DNA of 64,000 bases from Histomonas meleagridis (lineage: Eukaryota; Parabasalia; Tritrichomonadida; Dientamoebidae): assembly GCA_020186115.1 (NCBI GenBank), contig WSYJ01000142.1:62001-126000 (forward strand), read 5' to 3'. The notes beneath the pieces are model-generated. The model saw only the letters and a list, made by a program, of their open reading frames with translations. It was not told where the DNA came from and ran no database searches. The number at the start of each line of letters is the position of its first letter. Positions within the stretch are counted from its first letter, which is position 1. Positions 1 to 11,066 of the stretch are shown piece after piece. A program made the position numbers and the translations under genes.

Positions 1-292
1 ACTTCTTTTTTTGGGGCGTTGTGTTGAAAATCACACAATTTTTTCTATGAAGATTTTGCTGTCAGCGTTGGTTCCGGACAATATCTCACAAATATAAACC
101 GATCATATTGAAAATCAAATTCAAAATTCAATTAACAATTAAACTGCCAATCATATTCAAATTTTGAGATAAAGTTGTTCTCAATATAGCAAAACTTTCC
201 ATAAAATTATATTTACCCTATATGAAGTTTTTCGCAATATATATGATACATATACATTATTACACGTTTCACCAAATTAATTATTTCAGTTA
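1..292. other. AT-rich flank, no gene seen
   Basis: This is AT-rich sequence at the window edge. I see no open frame of note, RNA gene or repeat. It lies downstream of the ubiquitin-like gene, which reads toward it. Confidence 0.6.
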
Positions 293-790
293 TTACCCAG
301 ATGTTGTATTTTGATCGAACATATCGTTCCCCCAAATTATTGGTAGAGGATCTGATGGTATATCTTTTGATGTTGACATATCAGTATTATCACTAGATAT
401 ATATTGGTATGGATCGCAATCAGAATATGATGAATAAGAACTTGAACTTGATAAATTTTTTTCAACGCTTTCTTTATCTCCTATCAAATCAGCAATACGT
501 GCTATTTCATTTTGAACTGATTGATTATATGAAAAAAATATTTTATTATATATTTCTTTATCTTGGATTATTTTACATTTGACTACATCTCCATTTGTAA
601 TTCCTTGCGTTTGCAAGGTTCTTGAAGGATCTAATAGTTCATCATTATAGAATAAATACATTTTTTCATCGGGAAAACATGAAAATTGTAAAAAGTTGAT
701 TAGATGGCGTACTGTGACAAATCTGCTTGTCCTCACAGGGAGAACAGCGCCTGGCAACCATTCTATTGAAATTTTAATTTCATCACTCAT
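293..790 (-). CDS. Protein with N-terminal ubiquitin-like domain
   Basis: The product has 165 residues. Residues about 5-75 read as a ubiquitin-like fold: an N-terminal beta strand pair, then the helix region, then LFYNDELLDPSRTLQTQGI and a closing strand DVVKCKII, which matches the usual I.aG..L.d..tL...gi..gd.i pattern. The C-terminal half is low complexity, with a Ser/Tyr-rich stretch near residues 113-123 and an acidic, Asp/Ser-rich tail. There is no GG processing site, so it is more likely a UBL-containing adaptor than a conjugated modifier. The ATG is clear at the upstream end. What it binds cannot be read from the sequence. The domain call is inferred from pattern only. Confidence 0.7.
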   Translation of the reverse strand: MSDEIKISIEWLPGAVLPVRTSRFVTVRHLINFLQFSCFPDEKMYLFYNDELLDPSRTLQTQGITNGDVVKCKIIQDKEIYNKIFFSYNQSVQNEIARIADLIGDKESVEKNLSSSSSYSSYSDCDPYQYISSDNTDMSTSKDIPSDPLPIIWGNDMFDQNTTSG

Positions 791-1098
791 TTTTGGCTTT
801 TATCTTAAATGGAATTATGTGCTGAAAAAGCCGATGGTTATAAAGATTCATTGGAATCAAAATTCATTGTTTCCCTTTAACATTTGAATTTTTGTTATGA
901 AATTGAAAGCCTTTTCAAAATTTAAATGTTTACGGCGCACTTTTTAATCAAAGAAAAATTATGACCGACTTTTTTCGGTTTATAAAGATATAATACCAAT
1001 TAACAATTCATTTGATATCGAATTATCTTTTGGTGCAACATCAGTGACAACTAATGTATAAAAGTCAGAAAAACACCAATAAGACGAAATGTATCACT
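791..1098. other. Intergenic gap, nothing recognised
   Basis: AT-rich spacer between the ubiquitin-like gene and the LRR fragment. No RNA gene, repeat or convincing frame was seen. Confidence 0.5.
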
Positions 1099-1607
1099 TT
1101 ATGTGAATGTGAGTGTTGGCGGGATACATTCGTCAAGTGTTGTTCCCTTAGCAACATTCATATTTCCAAATGTTTCATTTTGATATGTTTCTAATGTCAT
1201 AACTATTGTCGCATTTATTTTAACAAATATATCATTTTGTTTTCTGGTGAAATTTCTCCATTAAAATGAATACATTTAAGTGATATATAATTAATAAATG
1301 CACAAGAGCCAATATAATTAACATTTTCACCAATAAAAATTGTTTCTAAATTATTACAATAAGCAAATGCATAATTTAATTCATAATAGAAGTGAAAACG
1401 AATTGTAATATTAACTAATGAAATACATTCATAAAATGCAATTTCTCCAATTCCTCTCATTAATTTTTCTGGAAATTGTACATATTCTAATTTTTTACAT
1501 GATGCAAATGCGCCATTATTTATATTTACCACTGACTTTCCAATTATTACTGATGTTAATAAAGGCCATTCTCTGAACGCATTACTTTCAAGCTCATATT
1601 CATACAT
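1099..1607 (-). pseudogene. BspA-like leucine-rich repeat gene fragment, frameshifted
   Basis: The 130-codon frame at 1215-1607 contains BspA/TpLRR-type repeats: GAFASCKKLEYVQFPEKL, IAFYECISLVNITI and AFAYCNNLETIFI, each with the A-F-x-x-C-x-x-L core typical of trichomonad LRR_5 surface and secreted proteins. It starts abruptly inside the repeat region and has no signal peptide. Past its stop, a second frame (about 1099-1214) continues with ETYQNETFGNMNV and a short tail. That pattern resembles the C-terminal end of BspA repeats, so one base shift separates body and tail. I read this as a truncated, frameshifted relic. It could instead be a short gene with an assembly error in an A/T run, but the missing N-terminus argues for a fragment. 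Confidence 0.65.
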
Positions 1608-1998
1608 TTTTAATGAGCTGATTTAAATAATTTCACTAAAGTTTATATAGCTGCTTCAACTATTGTGATTTTCATCGGATTAATATATGATGTGAAATAA
1701 TCATTTCTGGCAATATAATGTTCTTGGTTTTCCCTATAGTCTTGATTTTGGTTAAATGTAATATATATTTTTATGTTTTCCCTATAGAGAAATTTAGTGG
1801 AAATTTGTTTTGATGAACAGCCAATTATTATATGGTAAGTCATCAGGTTAATTTTATGTAAAATTTAATCTCTTTGACCTTAATCTCTTTGATTGGTAAA
1901 AATCATTGATTCATGGATATTTTTTAAATAAGATATTTATTAAAAAACGATTGAAAAAATTAATTATTTATGATAAATTTGATTTCCTATATTGGGCA
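1608..1998. other. Intergenic gap, nothing recognised
   Basis: AT-rich. A 66-codon open frame at 1643-1843 has no recognisable domain and is not supported as a gene. It may hold decayed upstream sequence of the LRR fragment. Confidence 0.45.
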
Positions 1999-2433
1999 TT
2001 AATTTAAACCTGACAAGAAGTCCCAAACAGCTTTGTTGACTTTAGAAGAAGTGTCAACAATCATTTTTCCAATATCATTGATTACTGGAGCAACAGCTGA
2101 AGTTACTGGAGCAAGTACTTCACCAGTTTTAGAAACTACAGTTCCAGTAACGTAATCAGCAATTTCAAATCCATTTTTGATTCCTTTTTTCAATGTTCCC
2201 AAAGTTCCTGATTGTTGTTGTTGTTCAAGTTGTTCCACATCAACATACTCTGTATCTGGTTCAAAGTTTTGTGAAAGTGGTTCTATTGAAGAAGATAAGT
2301 CGTTGATTGGAGGATCAAAATGGACTTCTGGATCATAAGCTTTATTGAAAGGATTTGACTCATTATCATTTTGTATGAGCACGTCTTCTGATTCTATATT
2401 TTTTGCTGAATTCGTGAGAAGAGTTTGATTCAT
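1999..2433 (-). CDS. Small acidic protein of unknown function
   Basis: The product has 144 residues from a clear ATG. The first half is acidic and Asn/Asp/Glu/Pro-rich with a short Gln run (residues about 69-74). The second half (about 76-144) is a hydrophobic/amphipathic Gly-Val-Ala segment, IADYVTGTVVSKTGEVLAPV, ending in WDFLSGLN. No signal peptide or confident transmembrane helix is visible; the amphipathic C-terminus could associate with membranes. I do not recognise the family. The gap to the large gene upstream is about 0.5 kb and the two genes are on the same strand. Confidence 0.6.
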   Translation of the reverse strand: MNQTLLTNSAKNIESEDVLIQNDNESNPFNKAYDPEVHFDPPINDLSSSIEPLSQNFEPDTEYVDVEQLEQQQQSGTLGTLKKGIKNGFEIADYVTGTVVSKTGEVLAPVTSAVAPVINDIGKMIVDTSSKVNKAVWDFLSGLN

Positions 2434-2950
2434 TGTAAATAAAAAAATTACAAAAATTTAGGCAAAAATTCAGCGGTTATCAATTCAACGGTGATAAATT
2501 GAATGAAAAAGTATCGTATTTTTATGACAAATTTGTGTAAAAATGGACGTTTATGTTTTGAAAATTGACAATCATTTTCAATGACTCTAGCAGCAAAATG
2601 TCCAACGTTTTTTTAATATTCCTTTTCATAAACATTTGATATGAATCATAAACATACAAATAAATATTGCCAATTTTATTTTTTATTAGGCTTCAAAGCA
2701 TTAAGTGAGCAATGATTTTGAAGACTCATTTTTTTGTCATTGAAAAAGTTTATATTTGAATTGATACTGGCCGATTAAACATTCAAAAATTCAATACTTC
2801 ATAAAATAATTTGACCATTTTCTTGAAACGAATAAAAAAAATTATTCATAAACAAATGCATAATTTAAGTTGTCACAAGTTATATCGATTGCATTTAACA
2901 TCAATAAATTACTAAAAATCACAACAAAGATTCAATTTCTAATCCACAAC
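2434..2950. other. Intergenic gap, nothing recognised
   Basis: AT-rich sequence between two minus-strand genes. I see no repeats, RNA gene or coding-looking frame. Confidence 0.5.
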
Positions 2951-5900
2951 TTATTTTGTTTCTTTATTTATAGAAAATTTCATTTCATTTTTGTTAATCA
3001 TTTTTTCGATTAACTTCCACAAGTCATTTACGATCGATTCCTCAATTCCGGGCAAGTTATAAGTTTGGAACTGTGGCAAACATGACGGGTCCACAATTGT
3101 CTTCTCGTGATCCAAGTAATAGTTATATTGTTTAAACTTTGCGGTGACGAATTTCGGCGTCAACAAAGAATAACAAAATATTTCCGGCGCAACATCGAAA
3201 TCGTTTTTCTTCATCAACTCGACGATTATCAAAGGGGCCAATTCTTTTCCTATATCATTACATGTCAATGAAACCAACGAAATGAATTTTATTAAATTTT
3301 GTATGAAAATATTATTTAGTTTAACTTTCGAATATTTTATGATTGAGTTTATCATTAATATCGAAGTTGTATCTTTATTTAAGTCGACGTTCTTATAACA
3401 TTTGATCATATTACATATAAAACTTAATGCGAAAACAATTTGTTTCTCATTATCAAATTTGGAAACGAAAATTTCCGCAAATTCATCGAAAGTTTCGAAT
3501 TTTATTTCATCCAAAACTTTATCGATAGGTCTTCCACATTTTTGACCTATGAAATAACGAGTAGCGTCAAGTAACAATGATAAAAGTTCACATAAATTAT
3601 CATCACTTTTATAAATTTTAGAGAATGAATATAAACATAAAATAATTTCTTTGATGAAATTATCTCCGAAAGTTAATGATTCAGAGATATAATGTATGAA
3701 TATAGAAATTATATAATTTTCTCCACTAAATTTATTTAAATAATTTATGATTTTTTCGATTAATTCATTTTTGTTATTGTTTTGAATGATTAAATTAATG
3801 ATTTTTTTAATTAATTTCATTATATGGATGATTAAACTTGACTTTAAATCATTCATTGATAATAATATTATAAATATTATTAACGTTGGAAATGTTTTTT
3901 CATCATTTATATCATTTGTAGTTATTAAATGTTTATATATACAATCAATACAACAATCAATAACTATAGTTTCTTTATTCTTAAAGACATTTAATAAATA
4001 TAATAATAAATAATAATATGAATTAATTGATAATGATTTCGTTAATGTTATTAATATTAAAAATGGTTCAATGATTCGGTCATAATTTGGTTTTATTTGA
4101 AATGTTAAAGGAATTAATTTAGATAAAAAGTTCTCAATGAAATTCGGAAATATTTCATTAAACAAATTAATGATTAATTGTATTAAATCATTATCATATG
4201 ATAATACATTTCGAATGTTTTCTTTTTCTTCTAATTTAATAATATATGACTTATTTAATGTTGAAGCATTTAACATTAAATTCTTTTGTTGTAATAATTC
4301 TAAATTCTTCGTCGAAAACTCCGAAATGTTTTTAGTAAATCGAAATAATGTTGAATCTAATAAAGAGTCTAATAATGGATGGAATTTTCCAATATAAAAT
4401 AACTCATTTGATTTATTAATAATCGAATATATTAATAATAATGGAATTTGTGTTGAAAATAATTCTAAAAATTCATTTCGATCATTTATCATTAATAATA
4501 TTTGACTTAATGCATTCGATGAAATAATTTCTTCTTTAGTTGGATTAAAATCAACTTTTGCCTCATTTAAGAATTCATTAAATTGTGTTAAATTTGGTAA
4601 TTTAAAATCAAATTTCTTTAATATTATATCAATTAAATATTCCGAAGTTTCTTTAGGAAATATATTAAATATATAACTTAATACTATAATAGATATTTCT
4701 GTTTCAATTGATTTAAATTCTTTTTGTTTAGTTGAAAATTTTATTATATATTTAATAATTTTTATGATTTTATTTTTGTTCTTTAACTTTAATTGTGTTA
4801 TAAAACTTATCCATAATTTCTTTATAAGTTCTGATATTAATATATCATTATTATCACATTTTGTTGATATTGTTAATAATATTAAAACACATTCTTTAAG
4901 TTTAGTATTAGAATAAAATATTGGAATAAATTCAATTAAGTTTGTTAAAATTGGGATTTTCGATGAATTAATATGTTGGAAATTATTTGATAATAATTCA
5001 AACGCTTCAAATATTATAAAATCTTTAATATTTTTAGATGCGAAATTTATAAATTGTTTTGTTTGAATAATTTGACCTGTTTTAGTTTGTGATGTTAATG
5101 GCATTATTAAACCTTTTGGTATTTCAGATAAAAAGAAATCATTTCGATTAATAATCATTAAAGACATTAATTTAAAGATTGCTTGTCTTGGTAAAAACTT
5201 TTCATTTGTAATATTTAATAATAATATAGCAAATAGTATTGATAAACCTTTTTGATATTTATCATTAAAATCATTTTTATAATATTCATATGAATTTGTT
5301 ATAGATAATATATAAGAAGTTAATATTATTTCATTATTTATAAAGTTTAATTTAAACATTTCTTCAATAAAAATTGGATTATTAATAATGATCGTAGTAA
5401 ATAATTGACATATTATATATTGTACATGTTCATCATTATTTAATGACTTAGAAAAGTTAATTATATATTGAAGTAATTTAATAAAATTCGAAATTTCTTT
5501 TATGAAATGATATTTAAAGATCGAATTTAATGATGATAAAAATGAATAAGGAAATGACGGAGTGAATTCATTAGACTTTTGATAAGGTGCAATAATATTT
5601 AATGAATTAATAAATTGATCAAATTCATTTTCATTATTAATTATTATATGATTAGATACATTTTCAATATAAATTTGTATTGTTTGAAATATTTTTTCAT
5701 TTATATTAAAATCTTCATTTAAATTCGAATTATTATTTAAGAAATATTTAAAGAAATTAATATAAAATTGTTGGAGTTCTTTGTTGCTTTGTAATTCATC
5801 TTTAAATTCTTTTTGTTTTGAGATATGATAATAAATTGTAACAATTTGTTTCCAATAATTATTATAAGTTTTATTACTTGATTCAATCCATTTATTTAAT

Positions 5901-8197
5901 GTATTAAATAATAATATCCATAACTTTGATGTTAAATTTTCAAATACGAAAATTACGTCATTTGAATTTGGATAATTAATTAATATATTAAATAATTGTT
6001 TAAAGAATAATTCCGATTTTTCATTTTCTTCTTTACATAATTTACTTAAACATATTAATGAAGTTTTATTTAAAGTTTGTGAAAATTTCATATTATTTTT
6101 AACATAAAAATCAATAAAGAAATTAAATAACATGTTCGATAACATTTTATGTTCTTCATATAATGTATCAATTAATTGTAATATATTATTATTATTTTTA
6201 CATAATTTATTTAATGAATAATATTCAGTCGATAAAATTTTTGTTTCTAATTTATTAATAATTTCACAATCAAATAAATTCAAATATTTTAATGTTTTAG
6301 ATTTAATTTCATTAATATCAACTAATAAACAAGGGAAACAATATTTATCGATTTTATGTCTAAACTTAAGCCATTCTTTTTCTGTTAATAAAGAATTATT
6401 ATCAATATTATCAATGTTATTATTTTCATTATTTAACATTTGGATAAATGATTTTGTTAATTTAGTTACATATTTAATATTTAATAAAAATATATCCAAA
6501 TTATTATTATCGAAAATTGGAATTGTTTTAATTATTTGTTTGATAAATTTAATTGGCATTAAAATATTTTCATTTAAATTAATATAATTTATTATATAAT
6601 CATTTAATGATTTTATAGCAGAATCAATTTCTTCTTTTTTATTCTTATTCATTAAAATAAAATTCAATAAGTTTTCACATATAATTAAACAGTTTTTGGA
6701 TTCTATTGGATGAATAATAGGAAATGTTCCAATTACATTAATAAAATTCTCATTATTTATATCAAATAAAATTGGTTGTGTTAATTTGTTGAATTTTTCA
6801 TTATAATTTTTTATGATTTCAGGTTCTTTTTGTGTGATTAAACTTAATGATTTATAACATATTTGCTTTAAATGTTTTTGACTTTCAGTAACTTTTAAGT
6901 TTTGTATCGAATTATTAAATATCGAATCAATGAATTCAATCATTAAATTAATGTCTTTTAACCCAATCTCATATATTAATTTGGATGATGAATTGATTCC
7001 TTCATTATTCTTAAACCGAACGCCTTTAACTTGATCTTTAAGAGGAAACATAAATGGTAATATCATTGTCGAAACCGAATTCTTAAAATCATCGGAATCA
7101 ATGTATTGTTGTTTTGCTGATTTAACAAAATCAATGATTAAACTTAAAAATTCGCCGCTACTTTTAGAGCCATATATTAATAATTGTTCAAGAAAATGAT
7201 TAACTCGATCAAATTCATAAAATGAATTGGTCGAACAATTAAGTAAATTTTGCATAAACTTATAGCAGAAATTGGTGTGTTTGGACTTGGTTGACCATTT
7301 GTCAACAATATTCCAAATTTCAATTAAATTTTGGTTATAAGCAACATTTGAATCTGCTGAACATGAACTTGAGTTTAAACGTCGAATAATGGATATTAAG
7401 GCATCAAGAAATTGCATTCGAAGAACACCACGTGTCATCTTTTTTGATGAATTAATAAATGATTTGAGAAATGAATTTGCAACAGCAGAATTCTCAGTGG
7501 ATGTAAGTGATAAATGGATGTTGACAATGCCATCAATGATCGAGGAAAAATTACGAAAGTCATCATCTTTTTTACATTTCGAAAATTCTTGCCAAAAAGT
7601 GTCAATGATGATGTTACAATTTTGAGTCGAAAGCGAAAATGCTGTGATAATACGTGCTGCTGAACTACGAACTTGTGATGGTTGATCATGTTGAAGCATT
7701 CGGAAAGTAATGGTTATTGAATCTTGTGATATTAATTGAAGATTTACATCAGGTGATTTAACTGCTATTTCAAGAATGTTGGAAAGATGTTCGAAAACTT
7801 CACAACTTAACTTTTCAAGTTTTGTGATCTCCTGTGTATTTGAAATTGATTGAGTATGAAGTGTTTTGCTTTTATTGTGGGCTGTAAAAGGAAATGTAAA
7901 AATTGTATGCGCTGCTTTAAGAATCTTTGAAAAAAGTGAAGGAAAATAATGATTATTCGCAAATTCAAAAATTATTTTGTTTAATGATTGAAACGCTTGT
8001 GCTGCAATTTGTGGTGTATAATCGTACATTGATTTTATTGCTTTTGAAATAATAGCTTTTCCTTCTTTGAAATCTTTGATAGATGATAAACGAGAATTGA
8101 TAGATTCACCATTCATACCTGTCTGATTACAGGCGTTGATAGCAAGAAGGGAAATCCATTGATCCCCAATGTCTTGAATAGCTTTATTAGATTCCAT
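2951..8197 (-). CDS. Very large alpha-helical (HEAT/ARM-like) protein, 1748 aa
   Basis: This is one uninterrupted frame from ATG at 8197. Almost the whole protein is predicted-helix-like, with repeated amphipathic Leu/Ile/Phe patterns such as PDVNLQLISQDSITITFRML and repeated LLxxLL-type strings. This suggests a HEAT/ARM superhelical scaffold, possibly of importin, nucleoporin or trafficking type. No catalytic motif, transmembrane segment or zinc site is seen. The central two thirds are extremely Asn/Ile/Lys-rich and AT-rich, while both ends have richer codon use. This may mean a fast-evolving core between constrained termini. I cannot name the family. It is clearly a real gene because of its length. 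Confidence 0.7.
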   Translation of the reverse strand: MESNKAIQDIGDQWISLLAINACNQTGMNGESINSRLSSIKDFKEGKAIISKAIKSMYDYTPQIAAQAFQSLNKIIFEFANNHYFPSLFSKILKAAHTIFTFPFTAHNKSKTLHTQSISNTQEITKLEKLSCEVFEHLSNILEIAVKSPDVNLQLISQDSITITFRMLQHDQPSQVRSSAARIITAFSLSTQNCNIIIDTFWQEFSKCKKDDDFRNFSSIIDGIVNIHLSLTSTENSAVANSFLKSFINSSKKMTRGVLRMQFLDALISIIRRLNSSSCSADSNVAYNQNLIEIWNIVDKWSTKSKHTNFCYKFMQNLLNCSTNSFYEFDRVNHFLEQLLIYGSKSSGEFLSLIIDFVKSAKQQYIDSDDFKNSVSTMILPFMFPLKDQVKGVRFKNNEGINSSSKLIYEIGLKDINLMIEFIDSIFNNSIQNLKVTESQKHLKQICYKSLSLITQKEPEIIKNYNEKFNKLTQPILFDINNENFINVIGTFPIIHPIESKNCLIICENLLNFILMNKNKKEEIDSAIKSLNDYIINYINLNENILMPIKFIKQIIKTIPIFDNNNLDIFLLNIKYVTKLTKSFIQMLNNENNNIDNIDNNSLLTEKEWLKFRHKIDKYCFPCLLVDINEIKSKTLKYLNLFDCEIINKLETKILSTEYYSLNKLCKNNNNILQLIDTLYEEHKMLSNMLFNFFIDFYVKNNMKFSQTLNKTSLICLSKLCKEENEKSELFFKQLFNILINYPNSNDVIFVFENLTSKLWILLFNTLNKWIESSNKTYNNYWKQIVTIYYHISKQKEFKDELQSNKELQQFYINFFKYFLNNNSNLNEDFNINEKIFQTIQIYIENVSNHIIINNENEFDQFINSLNIIAPYQKSNEFTPSFPYSFLSSLNSIFKYHFIKEISNFIKLLQYIINFSKSLNNDEHVQYIICQLFTTIIINNPIFIEEMFKLNFINNEIILTSYILSITNSYEYYKNDFNDKYQKGLSILFAILLLNITNEKFLPRQAIFKLMSLMIINRNDFFLSEIPKGLIMPLTSQTKTGQIIQTKQFINFASKNIKDFIIFEAFELLSNNFQHINSSKIPILTNLIEFIPIFYSNTKLKECVLILLTISTKCDNNDILISELIKKLWISFITQLKLKNKNKIIKIIKYIIKFSTKQKEFKSIETEISIIVLSYIFNIFPKETSEYLIDIILKKFDFKLPNLTQFNEFLNEAKVDFNPTKEEIISSNALSQILLMINDRNEFLELFSTQIPLLLIYSIINKSNELFYIGKFHPLLDSLLDSTLFRFTKNISEFSTKNLELLQQKNLMLNASTLNKSYIIKLEEKENIRNVLSYDNDLIQLIINLFNEIFPNFIENFLSKLIPLTFQIKPNYDRIIEPFLILITLTKSLSINSYYYLLLYLLNVFKNKETIVIDCCIDCIYKHLITTNDINDEKTFPTLIIFIILLSMNDLKSSLIIHIMKLIKKIINLIIQNNNKNELIEKIINYLNKFSGENYIISIFIHYISESLTFGDNFIKEIILCLYSFSKIYKSDDNLCELLSLLLDATRYFIGQKCGRPIDKVLDEIKFETFDEFAEIFVSKFDNEKQIVFALSFICNMIKCYKNVDLNKDTTSILMINSIIKYSKVKLNNIFIQNLIKFISLVSLTCNDIGKELAPLIIVELMKKNDFDVAPEIFCYSLLTPKFVTAKFKQYNYYLDHEKTIVDPSCLPQFQTYNLPGIEESIVNDLWKLIEKMINKNEMKFSINKETK

Positions 8198-9010
8198 TAA
8201 GCAATTATTTTTTTACTTAAAAAGTTTTTATAAAAGAATGTAAAGTATTCAATTAGGAATAAAAAATCGATATTTAAAAAACATTTTTGGTAGGAAAGCA
8301 AATACAAAACTTAAACATTAAAAAATGAACTTAGAACCTAAGCATTCATCATTTTTGATTAAGTTCATATACTTGTCATATTGGTTTCATTTATCAGAAT
8401 ATCATGAATTTTGTTTGAACAAAAGTTGAGCTCCAGTACCTTTGTTCTATGTCTTTGCTACAGCAGAAATACTTATTCTTCAAGGATTAGTTGGGTAATT
8501 GGGTGTATCTAACATTGCCTGTGTCCATGTTTTTTTTTGTTTGGGATTTGTGCTAATTAACCGTAACGATATGTGCCGATAGAAAGTTGGCTGTTTTTAT
8601 AAACGGTCGCAATTCAAAATATTAAATGAATTGACTCAATGTCTGATTATTTGAGCTTTGTTTTTTGTAAATAAGTCACTTTTTAAATACTTTACAAATG
8701 GGAGAATCAATGAATTTTCATCTATAGCCTCCAACTTTTTGATTATAAAACAATCGCTCCGCATCAAATTTCCTATCGTTCAAAAACCGCAAAATGGGGG
8801 TTTCACACAACGAGCTCGTCACCAAAAACATCATAAACCATTTCGTTTCAGCCAAATTTTTATGGTCATGAATGTAATCATAATTCTTTTTATTCATATA
8901 TAAACATAAACTTTGATACAAAATATTTATATATGTGTTATTCCTGTTTTGTGATCGATTTTAATTAAAATTACGGTTTTACATGAATTTTGAATCATAC
9001 AGCCATTCGA
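8198..9010. other. Intergenic region, possible small relic
   Basis: This divergent gap of about 0.8 kb lies between the large helical gene (minus) and the first ankyrin gene (plus). Two overlapping open frames of 67-81 codons on opposite strands occupy 8658-8921. The minus one contains a protein-like stretch, WFMMFLVTSSLCETPILRF, but has no recognisable family. I would treat it as a possible repeat-derived remnant, not a gene. Confidence 0.4.
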
Positions 9011-10884
9011 ATGGAAAATGAAAAAAGTAAGAATAGCAACCATTTCATCCTAGAAGAACTTGAAAATATAATTTTCAATCTTGATACAATAAATATTGAA
9101 TCTTCTGTTCAACGGACAATGAATTTATTTGACGAAAATTTTCCTTGTTCATCAAAATTTACTATTTGCATTTTTATTTATTCTGCATTTTCAGCTCAAA
9201 GGGAAACTGAATCCACATATTTTACATATTTACAATCTATCCAAAAAAAGTCAGAAGAAATTAACAAAGGCGATCCAATGATTTTTGAAGTTTTTGGACG
9301 AATTATCATTAAAAATCGGACTCAAGAATCTTATTATCTAATTGAGAAAATGATTGAACGAAATTTACTTGATTCAAAAATAGCCGAAAGTATAAATTCG
9401 ATATATTTTGCGCATTATCATACTATCAAAGAAAGTCAACAATTGATTTTTGATCCATTTTACGAATATTTTAAAGCAAATCTCGAAAGGCTTTCAAAAA
9501 ATAATTGGGAACTTCATAAGAAGTTTGTTTCTAAAGGAGTTAATCCATCAAAAATAGCAAAAGTTATTCGGAAAGATAATATTGAGAAATTACAAAAAAT
9601 TATTTCATCAACTCCATCATTTGAATTTAATCAAAAAATTCAACCATCACTTTATGAGAGATATTCATACATTAGTAATCGAAATATTTCTCTTGTTAAT
9701 TATGCTGCATTTTTTGGATCTATTAAATGTTTTAAATATTTGTTACTGAATAATGCTATATTAGAAAACACAAGTAAATATGCTGTTGCTGGTGGAAACA
9801 TTGAAATTGTGAAAATTTGTGAACAAAGTCATTTATCTTTTGAAGGTTCTTATGAAGTAGCTATTAAATTTCATCGAAATGATATCTTTCATTATATTTA
9901 TGAGAATAAATTAGAAAATATTAATCAAGAATATAAAGATAAAGATGTGTTAAGTGCTCATCTATTATTTTCTTATGGTGATATAAAAAGAGATATAATT
10001 TCATTTCGTGTAATGTGTATAAATTTTTGTAATTTCGAAATTTTAAAATTTTTGAGTGGAAATAAATATGGAATAAGTGATGAAGAATTAAAATATGCAT
10101 TAATTTCTGGTAATTTGTTCCTTGTTAAATGTATTTTAGAAAATAAAATAGAAAATGAATCTGTTATAGCTTATGCTGCTGATTCAGGTAATATTGAACT
10201 TGTAAAATATTTTATTGGAAAAAATGAACATATTCATAATGTGAATTCTGCTGATATTAATTCATTTTGTTTTCAGTTATTATAAATTGTTTGGTGATTC
10301 ATTTTAACATTTGGATTTTTTTCAAATAATTTTCGACTCCACTAATATATGCATCTCAAAATGGTTATGTTGATATAGTAAAATTTCTTCTTGAGCAAAA
10401 AGGAATTAATATAAATGCCAAAAATGTTAATATATTATTTTTAATATAGTTTTTAATTTATGTTTGGAATTTTTGTGTTTTGTTTTGGACTTCACTTATG
10501 TTAGCAGCTGGAAATTCTCATATTGAAGTACTTAAATTACTTCTTGAACGAAAAGAAATTCAATTAGATGTTAAAGATGTTCTTTTGTTTTCTTAATTGT
10601 TTATTTCAATTTTTTGATATTTCAATGCAATATTTCATATTTATTTAAATTATTTCAAACAGCATTGATGTGGGCTGCTAGAAAAGGAAATATTAAATGT
10701 GCAAAATTACTTATCGAACATGGTGCTAATCCGAACATAAGTAATATTTATTTATTTTGTTAAATGATTATTTTTGATCATTTAATTTATAACAGCAAGC
10801 ATAATTGCCTCTTTATGTGGACACACTGAATGTGCTAATTTTCTGCACGAAATGGAAGTACAAAGTTCCATAAAACCAAAATAA
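9011..10884 (+). CDS. DUF3447-type/ankyrin repeat gene interrupted by four spacers
   Basis: The first exon-like frame runs from ATG 9011 to a stop at 10285; an upstream TTG-initiated extension is ignored. It holds an N-terminal helical domain starting LEELENIIFNLD, a DUF3447-like core (SLVNYAAFFGSIKCFKYLLL, then KYAVAGGNIEIVKICEQ and AIKFHRNDIFHYIYENKLE) and degenerate ankyrins. Beyond it, clean units lie at 10333-10425, 10486-10578 and 10656-10745, and a C-terminal unit at 10789-10884 ends SSIKPK and a stop. Spacers of 77, 60, 77 and 43 nt separate them, at 10256-10332, 10426-10485, 10579-10655 and 10746-10788. If the spacers are removed, leaving 9 nt each, the units join as ordinary 34-residue ankyrins. 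The protein is probably a cytosolic interaction protein of the expanded trichomonad family. Unspliced, it would be a truncated product of about 425 residues. Confidence 0.75.
10256..10788 (+). repeat. Ankyrin unit/spacer array, gene at 9 kb
   Basis: Spacers follow the Lys-Asp (or equivalent) end of each unit and precede X-Thr-Ala/Pro-Leu of the next. Three end in TTT immediately before a codon such as TGG, CAA or TCG. The 60-nt spacer is a multiple of three but carries an in-frame TAG. The 43-nt spacer is the shortest in the window. Confidence 0.7.
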
Positions 10885-11046
10885 AAGTAATGTTATTAAT
10901 TATATTTTTTAAAGATATTGTATTCAAATTCAAAAATACATGTACTTTCACCAATATAATACAACTTACTAAAAACTAATATTTCATTTTTACTATTTAT
11001 GAGATGATAACCGGGAAACCGTTAATAACCGATTTGGATAGAAATT

Positions 11047-11051
11047 AACGG
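11047..11051 (+). promoter_or_regulatory. Myb-type AACGG element upstream of the Hsp70-like gene
   Basis: An AACGG core lies 16 nt before the ATG at 11067. Further ACCG/CCGTTA copies occur at about 11010-11035. Trichomonad core promoters are known to include a Myb-recognised motif (M3) close to the start codon. This assignment rests on position and core sequence only. Confidence 0.4.
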
Positions 11052-11066
11052 TCTTCGACCAAATAA

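Noticed and set aside
1643-1843. 66-codon open frame on the minus strand
   Set aside because: Low-complexity AT-driven frame without motif or neighbours in frame; no support as a gene.
8718-8921. Overlapping 67- and 81-codon frames on opposite strands
   Set aside because: Some protein-like composition, but no recognisable domain and no way to choose a strand; noted only as a possible relic.
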